A stretch of 64,000 nucleotides of DNA from Malachius bipustulatus (Eukaryota > Arthropoda > Insecta > Coleoptera > Melyridae), in assembly GCA_910589415.1 (NCBI GenBank), contig OU342635.1, forward strand, positions 14,446,001 through 14,510,000. Reading direction: 5' to 3'. Below the pieces are notes generated by a model, which was not told the origin of the DNA, did no database searches, and worked only from the letters and a program-made list of their open reading frames with translations. A program made the position numbers and the translations under genes. Positions 1 through 11,430 of this stretch are shown piece after piece (positions within the stretch are counted from its first letter, which is position 1; every line of letters starts with the position of its first letter).

Positions 1-12
1 AACACCCTGTAT
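1..12. mobile_element. right terminus of a TACAGGGT-type inverted-repeat element (cut by window edge)
   Basis: The first bases read CACCCTGTA preceded by AA. This is the same right end seen on several complete foldback elements in the window, for example at 35131-35141. Only the terminus is inside the window, so the element itself cannot be described. Confidence 0.4.
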
Positions 13-1215
13 AGAACAGACATGATGACTTTGGAACAGTAGGTATAGTAGGTACTTAGTACTTTCACATAATTTCTATCATGATTCAGCAATGATAAAA
101 TATTTGACGCCGTTTGTGTTGGTAGAAAAATTTAAGCAAAAATGTTTTTTTTTATAACTTTAGAAACATCTTCAATGTTTCTGAATTTTTTAAATTCTCC
201 TAATGGTTGTAAAATTCTTTCAACCTGCTATATAATTATTATAGTCTGAACTCTAAGGGAGAAACTTACACTTTAACTCCCTAAATATTCTACGTATCTA
301 ACACTAACTGCATTCACCAAGTTCACTGGAGACAAAGTGTATTTTTCGGAAACTCGATTATTTAATTCCTAAGCGCATTTTCATAACATCACGAAAATAG
401 GCTATAAGAATTCTGCTCTGTTGTGAGGCGTTATTTCGTTAAATACTGTCCCCATAACATTTCCTTACAATATTAAAGTAATTCCAAGTAGTTGTAGGAC
501 TTTAGCTTTTAATATGATAATCGCCGTCGTAACCAAGACACGGGGATTCAAGTATACTCAAACTGACATTTGTAAGTTACGGAAACAAATCCAGGTATTA
601 GAATCTGGAATGAATTAAATGCTGTTTGCATTACAGGAAATATGCCTTCTGGCAAATAAAGATGCTGGACTCACCTTGAATAAAATTTCTGTGTTGTGTT
701 CATTTCATTTACATAAACATATTATAAGCAACATTATGATTTTGTTTGTTTCTACCTACTTTTAAAATATTTACTTTTCACACTAACACTATGGCTAAGA
801 TTCTTGCTATTTCAATATGATGTGTATGAAATTAGCACTAGCGCCGCCATTTTGGAATCAATTAGAAAAGTATATACTACGCGATGTGCCTAAGATGTGC
901 TACACGTAAATACAATTATTTACACTGTAAGCACTTGAACTAAGTTACACTTGAAAACACCGTTCTTACGTTTTTTTTTTCTAGAAAAATGCAACTTGGG
1001 CTGTAAGCTCCTGTTGTCTTTCCATAGATTTTGCCTTTGAGAGAAAAATATCAATAAAGAATTTTGGGATTTTTATGCAGAAATTTTTTTTCTCACATAG
1101 ATACATTACATTTCATATACAGACCTTCATCAGACTACATTCCTGTGTATTTTAGTGTGGGGTCACGAAAAAGTGGTTTTCCAAAATTCACCTGCCCACG
1201 ATATAATATATATAT
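13..1215. other. AT-rich DNA without a supported gene
   Basis: No coding stretch with family resemblance was found on either strand. Near 1080-1150 the minus strand reads CTGATGA, an arm, then GAAA, which resembles decayed ends of Penelope-like elements, but the central stem does not pair. Confidence 0.5.
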
Positions 1216-1800
1216 ACAGTGTGTATCAGCTCGATTTAGACAAAGGTAAGGGCCGTGTAGGTCTCGTCAAGACGAAACGTTTTTTTATTTGAAGTTTTTG
1301 GATTTGGACCTTCGTTGCGGAAATATGGCCGACTTCCGGTTTTTAGTTTTTTGGCTCCAGTTTCGGCATTTTTAGGTTCTCGCCAAAACTGAAACTAGTT
1401 TTGGAAACTCCTTAGCTTCAGTTACAACTTTCATATTGAAGTCAAGGTTCTATCTCTGTTGGATTCAAAATCTTAATTTTTCAATTTGATTCAATTTGAA
1501 TTGATTCAAATACTTAAAATTTAAAGTCTTGGGCATGTCGCCATTTTGAATCCAACAAAGATAGAACCTTGACTTCAATATGAAAGTTGTAACTGAAGCT
1601 AAGGAGTTTCCAAAACTAGTTTCAGTTTGGGCGAGAACCTAAAAATGCCGAAACTGGAGCCCAAAAACTAAAAATCGGAAGTCGGCCATATTTCCGCAAC
1701 GAAGGTCCAAATCCAAAAACGTCAAATAAAAAAACGTTTCGTCTTGACAAGACCTACACGGCCCTTACCGTTGTCTAAATCGAGCTGGTACACCTTGTAT
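1216..1800. mobile_element. foldback (palindromic) MITE, copy A
   Basis: About 585 bases that are nearly one inverted repeat. The left arm starts near TACAGTGTGTATCAGC and runs through AGCTCGATTTAGACA; the right arm returns as its reverse complement and ends CACCTTGTA. A short AT-rich centre around 1490-1515 separates the arms. It carries no ORF, so it is non-autonomous. A second copy at 33946-34531 matches along its whole length. The TA at both ends fits the TA target preference of Tc1/mariner transposases, but TA is also part of the palindrome, so the superfamily is inference. Confidence 0.85.
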
Positions 1801-2569
1801 TTATATATTTATATATTTATTATTTATTAAATTATGAATGTAGTTTTACTACCAACCATGTACATAATACTAACTGTGAAATGGATTTTGAAAATATTAA
1901 GATATTAGAAACAGAAAGTAATCTTTTTAAAAGACAATTTTTAGAAATGTGTCACATAAATGAAAATATCGATAACTGTATAAATTTAAAATCAGATATA
2001 CAAAATTTAAATAGAATATATAGCTATATTTTAGACTTTGAAAAACACAAAAATTTTTAAACAATTTATAGACAGGTACCTACCTAATTTCATAAATAAA
2101 TAAATAACTAATGAACATATATAAAAATAACTGTTAAAGTAGTACTGTTTAGATTCCTTTGTTTTGATTTTTGAGAAAATAATCCATTATTCACAATGTT
2201 AAAAAACTTCAAAACTTTTATGTCATAAAATATATCAAAAAATTTTTTTTCTAAATTCTCATAAAAATTATTCTTAAATGTTGATATTTATAAATATTAA
2301 ATGGTTTTTTGGCATAAATTTACAAAACGAACTTTATTAACATTACCTTATGAAGATTTTTAGAATTTTAAAGATGCTAATTTTATTTTGATCATTTGTT
2401 GTAAGTATTTATCTTAAGATTTTTTGAAAAAATATTGATTTCTTATAATTACAGTTCTCCTGATGAAGATCTAAATTAAGATCGAAATATATTGAGTTTA
2501 ACAAAAAAGGATCATACCTTTTATTTGCGACACACCGCTTGCCTTTACCTAATTTTCAAATATTTATTA
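1801..2569. other. AT-rich DNA with a weak hammerhead-like motif
   Basis: No gene recognised. At about 2459-2496 the plus strand reads CTGATGA, A, a 5-bp stem GATCT/AGATC with an AAATTA loop, then GAAA. This resembles the core of Penelope-type hammerhead motifs but has one extra A at the stem II junction and only about 3 bp of possible stem I, so it is at best a decayed copy. Confidence 0.3.
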
Positions 2570-3960
2570 TTTATATATTTCTCCAAAATCGCGAAATTTC
2601 GATTTTCAAAACGCTCCTGTAGCTTTATCTTTCAAGATTAGTGAACGAAATTTTGGATCCTTATAAAACTTTGGAATGATGTTAGATTTTCGTTGAAAAA
2701 ATTTCCAAAAGTCGAGTCACTTCTACAGGGTGTCCCTTCAAAATTCCAGAAATCCGGTTTTTGTGGTATCATTTCAGGTCGCAGTTTTCAATCTAGGAGG
2801 CTGAAATTTTTGTGGGAGTAAGATATCCACAAGGAGTGGTCTAGTATTGCACTTGAGCAAAATCAGCCAAGCCGTTTCAAAATGGCAGCTATTTGAATTT
2901 TTGGAAAATTTGCTATTTTTTGAGTCCCTGTATGAGCAAGATGGCAATAAAACTTTGAAATAAAATTAACAAAATTGGAAGAAAACTATTTGAAATTTGA
3001 ATTAAAGCAATAAAATTGAAATTATTTATATTAATAAGTCAGTGGCGTGGGTAGGAAAAGGGTAAAAATGTCTAAATTTCTATAACCGTTTATGAGTTCA
3101 TTTTTAAAGAAATTGAACTGAAATTTTCACAGTAGGCAAGTACACTAATATCCTTTAACCCTTAAAAGTTTCAAGAAGTAAATAAGAAAAATGGCGTAGA
3201 TATTAATAATTTTTTCATATGATGTTTATTTCTCTAAAATTTTAAAACCGCTGCTGTAGCTTCATATTTAAGGATTAGTGAACGAAATTTTTTTACCCTT
3301 GTGAAACTTCGAAATGACATTTGATTTTCGTAAAAAAAATTTCCTAAAGCTGCGTTATTTCTACAGGGTGTCCCTCCAAATTAAAAATAAAAACCGTCTA
3401 TGAGGCACGGTTTCTGGTCGCAGTTTTCAATCTAGGGGGCTGAAATTTTTTTATGAGTAAGATAGCCGCAAGAAGTCGTCTGGTACTGTATTTGAGTAAA
3501 ATCGAACCGTTTCAAAATGGCGGCCTTTTCAATTTTAGAAAAAATTGCCAGATTTGGAACTCCTATACCTACCTACCTATAATAAGCAAGTTAGAAAAAC
3601 AAATTTAAACCAAATTAACACGATAGGAAGAAAATTATTTTAAATTTGAGTTAATGTAGTAAAATTTTCATATTTTTCATTAATAAGCCAGTGGCGTGGG
3701 TAGGAAAAGGGTAAAAATGGCTAAATTTCTATAGCCGTTTATGAGCCTTTTTTGAAGGAATTGAGCTGAAGTTTTTCCAGTAGACAACTATACGAATAAC
3801 CCCTAACTCTGAAAAATTTCAAGAAGCAAATAAGAAAAATGGCGGAGATATTCGAATATTTTTACATGATGTTTATTCCTCTCTAAAATTTCAAATTTTC
3901 GGTTTTCAAAATTCCCCTTTCACTTTTTTCGAATTTATTAAAGGTAGTGTAAAGAATAGT
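2570..3960. repeat. diverged tandem repeat, about 650-base unit, two full units and part of a third
   Basis: Unit starts near 2570, 3225 and 3873 share the phrase ATTAGTGAACGAAATTTT in the first two and a common TGTTTATTxCTC start in the last two. Inside each full unit the motif CTACAGGGTGTCCC appears (2723 and 3361), and the block AGTGGCGTGGGTAGGAAAAG appears at 3041 and 3690. Spacing of matching blocks is 638 to 649 bases. The units are clearly diverged. No coding potential was seen. Confidence 0.75.
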
Positions 3961-4439
3961 ATTTTTTAAGTAAAGTTACGTTTTCAAACTAAATGAAATG
4001 AAATTTTCTCAGTAAACCACTTAATATGACCTGACTATGGAAAATTTCAGAAACCCAATTTAAAAAGCGGTGAAAATATTCATAATTGAATCGCATAAAA
4101 ATACACTATTTCTGCGATTGATGCGCAAGAAGGTTTTTTTTATGTACATGCACTGCTGGGTAATCCCTATGACGCTCTGGGAGCGTGTTGCAGGTTGTAT
4201 TCCTCAGGAAACACCCCCTTTGGACTGCTATTCCAAAGTGATGCGGTTCTATACAAGAAATAATTCTGAAATAGAGCGAGGTTTAATGAGCTTAACCTGA
4301 TTTGGATGAGCTTTAGCGGCTCGACGTCTATTTTTGCCTGGCCCTGTTCTAGGTGGGATCAAACGGGCCACGTCTTTTGAACACTTCCTAAAACAATATG
4401 TGTAAAACAGACTTAGGTCGGCTACTTTTCATCGATGTT

Positions 4440-4849
4440 CGAGTGTATCTAATTTTTTTGTCAAATCCGGGTCCCCGATCACGTAGAAGGCTTCATTCAG
4501 AAAAGTCTGAATGGAGTCAAGTAATCTCAGGGTATTTTTATGAGCTCAGCTCCAAACATGTCAGCAGTACTCTAAGGATGGTCGTATTTGAGACTTGTGT
4601 AAGAGGTAAGAGGAAAAGCTGTTGAAGTGTATAAAGTTTTTGAAATGCACCCTTCGCCAGACTTGCTACATGGTCATGCCAAGACATGTTCACTCCGAGG
4701 CTCACTCCAAGTAAGCGAAGAGATGACGCTGGAGTAAGACGTTGACCTTTTTGGAAGATGACTGACTGAACTTGGTTTCTATCGTCCCAAGCTAGAATCT
4801 CTTTTTTGTCATTGCATCCTATCTTGGTGACAGGCGAGAATAGTTTCAT
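4440..4849 (-). pseudogene. LINE reverse-transcriptase C-terminal fragment
   Basis: Minus-strand reading gives a block containing LLGVSLG, SWHDHVASLAKGA and QKLYTLQQLF. This is the arrangement after the catalytic domain of arthropod LINE reverse transcriptases, where LLGV and SWxxHI recur before a basic helix. The open stretch covers 4538-4849 and continues with frameshifts to about 4440 (tyrosine- and serine-rich YCSHVW-like segment). Catalytic motifs are absent, so this is a dead 3' piece. A second, separate copy of the same family lies at 14225-14590. Confidence 0.7.
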
Positions 4850-5689
4850 TCAAAACAGATGATGGCTGGACTATATCGCTCGAGTCAATTTTTTTTCAAA
4901 TTTGTTAGGACTTTTTATGTGCTATTCAGCAGCAAGACTATTAAAAATACTTTTTCTATTGAATTAAAGTAACCTACCAATATAATTTTGTAATATTTGA
5001 AACAATTTTTTACTTTTTTAGAAGATGTAATAGCTCTTTCCATATTTTGACGAATATCCCTAATGCAATTAGATAATAAGCACTCATTAAACTAAGCAGA
5101 GGGACAAATTTTCTATCATGATCAACGTTATACAAATGTAAATATCACGACCATTAATATTTTCCCCCTCAGAAAATAAATATTCGAGTGATGCTTGGAA
5201 GTCTTATGCAGTCTTCTTAATTTCATACCTAAATCAAATTAATACCTATTAATTTGATTTATATACGAAGAGAGTAAGCGAAATTGCGAAAAGCTTGTAA
5301 ATCAGGAGTTTCATGCTTAATAATTTTTCAGGGATCATTTGCTAGAAACGATTCTATAAAGACGAATTGAAATGACCCCGAACAAATATTCTCTTTCGGA
5401 ATTGTCAACTGGAGACCTCTTTCAAATGGTTGATTATTTCCTGAATAATTTCCAACTTATTACTAATTAGCATTAGAAACTACCGTTCCATCGAGAGAAC
5501 TCGGTGAGATATATCATGAGCGAATAGGTGTAATAATAGGTACGTAAAGTTTAAAAATAACTGAATTTGGTTTCCTAAGGACTTATGATCGATAAAGCCT
5601 TACTTTGTAGAATTTACTTTTTAATTGTTAATTAATAACTAATGTAGCAGGACTCATGAAGAAATATAAATATTATCGAAAGCTTTGGC
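4850..5689. other. AT-rich DNA without a supported gene
   Basis: No coding or structured element was recognised. Confidence 0.5.
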
Positions 5690-5938
5690 TTACGATAATA
5701 AACTGCTTTCCCAAACGCATTTATCTAGATTAGATTTAGATTTATCGCGAGTTTGGGCCATTGTGAGTATGACACCTCCAGTTCCCGTGGATGTCTTTGA
5801 TCCATCGGTGACCCATCTGAAATCCGCTGTTAGGACTTCATTTCTGTTGTCCTTCCACACGTCTCTTCCCGGGAGAAGGACCTTATAGGTCCTTTCGTAG
5901 GATGAACAAGTCATCAGATTATGCCTGGACATCGACAT
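5690..5938 (-). pseudogene. LINE RNase H domain fragment
   Basis: The minus-strand reading contains WVTDGSKTSTGTGG, the start of an RNase H domain: TDGSK holds the first catalytic aspartate, followed by the glycine-rich turn. RNase H domains of this type sit downstream of the reverse transcriptase in R1/LOA/I-type LINEs. The piece ends before the remaining catalytic acids. Reverse-transcriptase sequence in the same orientation lies upstream at 6600-6890, so both probably belong to one element split by about 650 bases of unrelated AT-rich sequence. Confidence 0.65.
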
Positions 5939-6599
5939 CGACTTTATAGTGAGACAACGGCTAGAAAGTCATCGACGAGAAGGGATCAGAGCAAAAGGGA
6001 GAGTACTCCTCTCTACGAACACCCCCTCGAGGGACCAAAGTCTATATTTTTCGCTCCCATTAATGTCTTTTTCTTAAAAATTTTTTCTTAAAAGTTTTCT
6101 TAAAAAGTTAAAGGGGTCATTTTGAGAATCTTTTCTGAATAAAATGTGGTTTTTATTAAAAATTGCTTTTTTGTCGCTCTGATAGAAGGTAACTGGATAA
6201 AAATATCATATTTAGGTAATGATGTTTTCAAAAACGCTCAAGTGAGTTTTCTTGAAAACGATACATTTTCTTGATATGAAGTAAGTTATAACTTTTTATG
6301 TGAAAATAACGTATTATCCATAAATTTACCCATGGTGACGAAAATATTGATAATAAAAAAATTGATAAAAGACAAACGAAAAAATCTGCCAACAGCGCCC
6401 TCTACATTCTGTTACAAAAAATATATCCTAATACCGTTTTTGACGTCCTTTGAAACTGACTTATATCAATTTTCATCTTTACTCATCAAATTTTCATCTT
6501 TAAGGTGCCATAATTTCTTGAGGAAGCACTTCCGTACTAAGATAATAATATGTTTCGTTTAGTCACTTTTATTTGGGGTGGGGGTCACAAAACTGCAGG
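5939..6599. other. AT-rich insert between two LINE fragments
   Basis: Low-complexity stretches such as repeated TTCTTAAAA around 6070-6105 separate the RNase H and reverse-transcriptase pieces. The longest frame (76 residues at 6332-6562) is lysine- and phenylalanine-rich and matches no family I know. I regard it as chance. Confidence 0.4.
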
Positions 6600-6890
6600 T
6601 GAGATGTGTCCCATTCATTTACGAACAACCTGTAGAGGGATTCTGGTAATGCATTATTAAACGCTCCGTCTATGTCGATAAAGGAAGCCACCGCAGTCTC
6701 TTTTTGGTCAAGGAACCTGGTGATCTTGCTCACAAGATTGTCAAGAACAAGATCGGTAGACTTTCCAGTCTGATAGGTATATACTGGCCCGCCGCAGTCA
6801 GTGGGCGGCTATTCAATGCACTCTGAGGTATAGGTACGCATCCAGCACCCTTTCCAGAGTTTTTAGTAAAAACGAGAATATGTCAGAGCT
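6600..6890 (-). pseudogene. LINE reverse-transcriptase fragment (R1/LOA-like)
   Basis: Read on the minus strand with one or two frameshifts, this gives LLKTLERVLD, then GKSTDLVLDNLVSKI, then AVASFIDIDGAFNNA. These match the LINE reverse-transcriptase region running from the palm entry to motif A (FxDIxGAFD), although the conserved D after GAF is N here. The orientation agrees with the RNase H piece at 5690-5938. It is not functional: no intact frame and no FADD box. Confidence 0.65.
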
Positions 6891-7600
6891 GAGCAGGGCT
6901 TGAGGACTTGTGACTTTAAAGAGGGCTTCAAGCCCTGTTAGGAATTTTAATTCCATGGTCTGAAGCCCTTTTTAAAACGAAGGCTTGTGGTTTTGGACTT
7001 GAGTTCCTTTATAAAAGAGCTTTGGAATTGGGAATGCAAAAAAGAGCTTAAATTCCTTTTGATGACTTTCAAAGCTCTTGAGGGGCTAATAAAGACCTCC
7101 AAAGGAATTAAAGCCTTCTTGAATGCACAATTCCAAAGCTATTTAATAAAGAAAGATAGAAAAAGCTTGCCAGTTGCAACTCGCAATTCGCATATCCTGC
7201 TGGGTAGACGGAAGATGGTGGGGGTCTTGGAACCGATCTTTTGAGCGGCGATTCCTAATTTTCTCATAAATCGATCTTTTTCCCCGCGATTTTTTATCGA
7301 ATTGATTTTCAGCGGCAAGATATGTGGGAATAAATATATTAACAAAGGTTTTCAAGCTACTTTCAAGGCCTTAGAGCTCTTTTTCAATGCGTTACAACTA
7401 TTTTGCAGAACTTCCAGCCCGTATAGAGCTTCAAATTATTTACAAAAGAGCTTGTGGCTTTCGCTGCAACTCCTTTTCAAGTGAATTGGGAATTGCAAAG
7501 CTCTTTATGTTTAAAAAGGAATTGTGGCTTTGGGTTTTCAACTCCTTCATAACAGGGCTTGGGACTTTGTGACTTCAAGCTTTTTTGCCAAGGGCTTTTA
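6890..7600. repeat. degenerate GAGCTTT / GGAATTG-rich repetitive stretch
   Basis: Variants of AAAGAGCTT, GGAATTG, CAAAGCTCTT and GGGCTTxxxGxxTT occur many times in both orientations over about 700 bases. This suggests decayed short-unit or foldback repeats. Open frames in this stretch (6987-7244 and 7302-7572) translate to variants of the same short pattern and are not considered genes. Confidence 0.5.
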
Positions 7601-7639
7601 ACCGAATTGTTACAGCAGGACACATTTATCTAACGTCGT

Positions 7640-8610
7640 CTTTGAATTCGACAGAATAAAGAATACGATTTTGCATCTAAGCAACACCAGTCTCCATAAA
7701 CCCCATTTTGTCTGCCGATGCTGCAGTCAAACGAGAAGCGTGTTTGTGTCATGGTCATGAATAAATCGGACAAGAAAACGGGCCCTTCTCGTTTCTGCTG
7801 TTGTGCTTCCACAAAAGAATTTATATGATGACGTCTTAGAACACGAAAGAACAAAGACTACGATCTTGCAAGACCAGTCTCCAGAAAAGCTCTTTTCGCT
7901 TGTTGAGTCTGCGGATAAAAGCGTGTTTGAGTAAAGAAATGAAGTAAATCCGGCAGCAAAAAGGAGTTCTTGTCTTTCAGTTGTTGTGCTTCCTAAAACT
8001 CCTATTTTGATCATAGCTTTGTATATGATCGCATAGGGAATATACGATCTTTCCTTTAAAAGTTTCCTTGCTAGTCGAGCTTTCAGACGAGAAACGTGTT
8101 TGTGTCACGAATTAAGATCCATCCGGCAGGAAAAAGGATCCCTTATCGTTCCTGTTGTTGTGAATTCCAGGATTCGATCGAAGAATTCGATCTTGCAAGA
8201 CCAGTCTCTATAAAAGCTCGTCTCCGTCTCTATTCTCACCTCTCGAGACTGCAGACGAGAGGCGTGTCATGAATTTGGATCCATAGGGCAAGAAAAAAAA
8301 AAAGATAAAGCATACGGTCTTGCAATCTAGAAAAGATCCTTCCACTTGTCGAGCGTGTTGACAAGAAGCATATGGTTGCGTCAAGAATTGAAGTAAATCC
8401 CGTAGGAGAAAGAAGCTTTTGTTTTTCCAGTGATTATGCCCCCTCAAATGCATTTTTCTGATAGGGCTTTCGAATTCGACAGAATTCGTGACACAAAGAC
8501 GTGTTTGTGTCACGAATTGAGATCCATCCGGCAGGGAAAAGGTGCCGTTATAATACCAGCGTCTGTACTTCCCCAAACGCAAGCCGTCATTGACACTGTT
8601 GTTCATCTGC
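7640..8610. repeat. tandem array of about six diverged units (about 115-190 bases each)
   Basis: Each unit carries CGATCTTGCAAGACCAGTCT or a variant, a TCxAGxCTGCAGACGAGA-like block, then GCGTGTTTGTGTCACGAAT, ATCCxxCCGGCAG and a CGTTxCTGTTGTTGTGCTTC block. The GTGTTTGTGTCA anchor falls near 7736, 7923, 8094, 8262, 8378 and 8500, so units shrink from about 187 to about 120 bases. In the last unit the anchor is flanked by its own reverse complement, giving a 13-bp-arm hairpin at 8485-8515. Long minus-strand frames across the array (8208-8612, 7727-8014) follow the repeats and show no known domain. Confidence 0.7.
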
Positions 8611-9611
8611 ATTATTGTTTTAGTGTAGAAAATGAAGCAGGTTTGTAAAGTGAAAATGAATCATACGCCCCCGCCAGGAAGTCAAAAGAGTTGTTTTAAA
8701 TTTTCTGCTTAATTTTAATCTTTGTTTAAAAATAGATTATTTTATTTTACCAAGGACATGTTTATTTTAGTAAATAGGATTTTAAGTAGGTAGGTATATA
8801 GTTATTTTTTTAGATTGTATAATCAAATAAGGTCAATCTGAAGGAAAGAGTAGATTAGAGTGTAATGGTGTGTATTCTAAACGCATTGTAGGATCGGAAA
8901 CAAAAATCCAAGGAACAAGAGAACAGGAGAGTCGCCAGCCATGCGGATGACACTGGCAGTCCTTTCGACAACTCCTGCACCCTGAATAGTGCTTTTGTCA
9001 GTGCAAGGATTTATCTTGTTATGGTCTCTTGACGGCGAGCCGGCCTGTGCAACGGCAGGATTTCCCAAACCCACTACTTAATTAGGTTAAGAAAAGCCCT
9101 GCTCTGGGACGACTGGATCTTTATGCCTGTGTCACTCAGCGGACCACAAAGAGATCACATAGTCGGCTCTGAAAGAGAATTAATTACTCCCGTCACCGCC
9201 GATGTCATCGCAATGTCTAACTCTATTTGTCATATCCTGAAAAAAGGATGTTTGTTTTAAAGCGTTGTGAACTGAATTACTGTTATTACAAAGTGCTGTT
9301 TTAATTTAGTCCAAATAGAAAAAATCATTTAAATTATTTTTCCACTCACCACCAGTGTACCTACCTGATGATATTAATTGTACCTACTGTGAAAATTTCT
9401 CAAAAAATTAATGTTTTCAATTTATGTGTGGGTATAATAAATATGTTAGTCCAGTTCGTCACAGAGAATATAATTGAGTAGATTGTTCGTTTTAATAAAT
9501 AAATCTTTAAAATCCACTGAAAAATAAGCTTTACATTTTTTTCAGTATTAAATTTTAAAGTAAAATCGTCTTATGGAAAACTATTTAAAAACTATATAAA
9601 TCATTTTTAAT
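8611..9611. other. no supported gene
   Basis: A GC-richer block at about 8880-9075 has a 65-residue minus-strand frame with no recognisable family. It may be a fragment of an old retroelement, but I cannot name it. Confidence 0.4.
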
Positions 9612-9780
9612 ATACAGGGTTATGCAAAATTTCATGGTGACATTATTGGGACACCGAAAATGGTTAGAGAATTTGATATAGAGAGACTCGTTTAAATATG
9701 GAAAAGTTGCGTCTTCTAGGAGAGACACGGTCATGCATCTTTCAGATTTAAAAATTGTTTCATATAAGTTACTAGACAAA
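9612..9780 (-). mobile_element. terminus of a mariner-like element
   Basis: The sequence starts TACAGGGTTATGCAAAATTT, a typical inverted-repeat end with the CAGGG start shared by other elements here. A matching opposite end was not found in the next 1.8 kb. It lies about 720 bases beyond the C-terminal side of the minus-strand transposase remnant and may be the right end of that element. The connection is inference. Confidence 0.4.
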
Positions 9781-10329
9781 TAGAAAAAGCAAAATTTGCA
9801 ATTTTTTCTTCTCTTAATAATTTATTCTTCATAAATGATACAGCAGGTCTAAAATTTTGATTTAAGAAATTAATGTTTCAATCCATCTTAAGAAAAAAAT
9901 GAAAATTGTAAATGCTCTGGTTTCAAGACCTACACAAGGTTTTCTTTTCGCAAAATATAAAAGGGTTCATTCAATTCAATTTTTTATGTACTGAAGGATG
10001 TAAAATTCGAATATAATAATAATGATGATTATAATAAGTATTAATAATAAAGAGCCTTTATTAATGGGCTAGATCAAAATTTTAAAACTGTAGCTGTTGT
10101 GTAGAGGGAAGAAAAAAATTTAAAATTTCAGTTTTCTCCAATTTTCTAGTGACTTATGAACAAATTCTTAAATCTGAAAGACGCATGGAAGTGTCTTGTA
10201 AATAGGGCAACTATTTTCAAATTTAACCGAGTCTGTATCTCTGATCGTTTCCGATAATCCAATACTATCACTCTGAAATTTGCTTCACCCTGTGTAACAG
10301 AGTGTAAAGGGTTCGGTACAAAGTACAAA

Positions 10330-10715
10330 GAGGAAATTCTTGTGTGATTGTGAGGTCACAAGATATCTGGCTGGCCATGTTATGCGTGTTACGACTGATA
10401 AGTCAATCGCCAAAGTACTTCATCAGTAAATTGAGCGTTTCGAAAGTGTAATGGGGTCGTGTACCGTCCTGCTGAAAATATCCTTCGTCCAGTTCTTCGT
10501 CATGCAACTGGTTAATAAACGGCTGAAGAATTTCCTATGTTACCTTCAAAAAAGTTGCCCTAATTAATAACCTAGCATTAATCGCTACTCAAACGCCAAC
10601 TTTCTCGTGATGAAGTGGCTTTTCAATAAAGACATGCATTTACAGCAAATCACGATTTGTAATTTAGAGAATTTACATATTTTTTGAAACCAGTCTTCAT
10701 CAGTGAAGAAAATTT
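10330..10715 (-). pseudogene. mariner/IS630-type transposase remnant
   Basis: Reading the minus strand from about 10715 downward gives FFTDEDWF, then EKPLHHEKVGV with a stop, a degraded AINA block, then EGYFQQDG, RPHYTFETL, KYFGD, ISRNTH and finally WPARYLVTS. This is the usual order of an arthropod mariner-like DDE transposase: the second aspartate lies in FQQDG and the third acidic position follows the WPxRSPDLT segment. At least three frameshifts and several stops break it, and the WPxRSPDL motif is damaged. It has no function now. Its strand agrees with the inverted-repeat terminus at 9612. Confidence 0.7.
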
Positions 10716-11430
10716 TGCTGAAATCTTAGACAAATTAGTGTAATCTTGAAATCTCCAATCTTGAAAATTAGACAAATTGAACGGCCTTGAGATAATAAAT
10801 AATAATTGTTAGTAAATGTCAGTTAAGTAATATTGCGTTTACATTACTTCAATTAATTTCATTGCGACCAGAGACTAGAGATGGAGGAAACGAGTTACGG
10901 TGCAGTGACAGATCAAAAATTTTCACTAAGTACCTAAAATGCTCTTGTGCGAGAAACACTGTTTACGACAATTTGACGCCTATCTTTTAAAGGATTTAGA
11001 ATTACGATGAAATACCAATGATTTGAAATTAACAACTGACAGTAAAATTACAGTTACTTTGAAATAACTTATAGGTAAACGAATAACAGTCACAGTTAAT
11101 AACCGTGATTACGTATCACTATTCAAGAAAGTGGAATACTTCAAGATCTCGTATATTGGAGAAAAACGAAGAAAATTAAACTTATAATGAAGACTGTTAA
11201 TAAATGAACATATTAATGTAATAATAGTGATTATCTGATTACCTGCAAGTTGCGTACATTCTTTTTCCTACGAAAACCCTAAATTTTATTAAAATCCCTT
11301 TATATAAATTTTTGCGAGTTCCAAACGGACATCAATCTAATCAAAAAGAAAGATACAATTCTGTTTTTGTTAGAAAAAAATTCCAGTCGCTAGAAATGAA
11401 ATCTCAAATAATGAATATTATAGTATAGAC
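10716..11430. other. AT-rich DNA without a supported gene
   Basis: Nothing recognisable beyond the mariner remnant. Possible N-terminal transposase sequence could not be followed. Confidence 0.45.

Noticed and set aside
8208..8612. 134-residue protein gene on the minus strand
   Set aside because: The frame follows the units of the tandem array; repeated peptide segments and absence of a domain make it a by-product.
9365..9400. CTGATGA followed by GAAA at about 20 bases
   Set aside because: No stem II pairing and no cleavage triplet in the right place.
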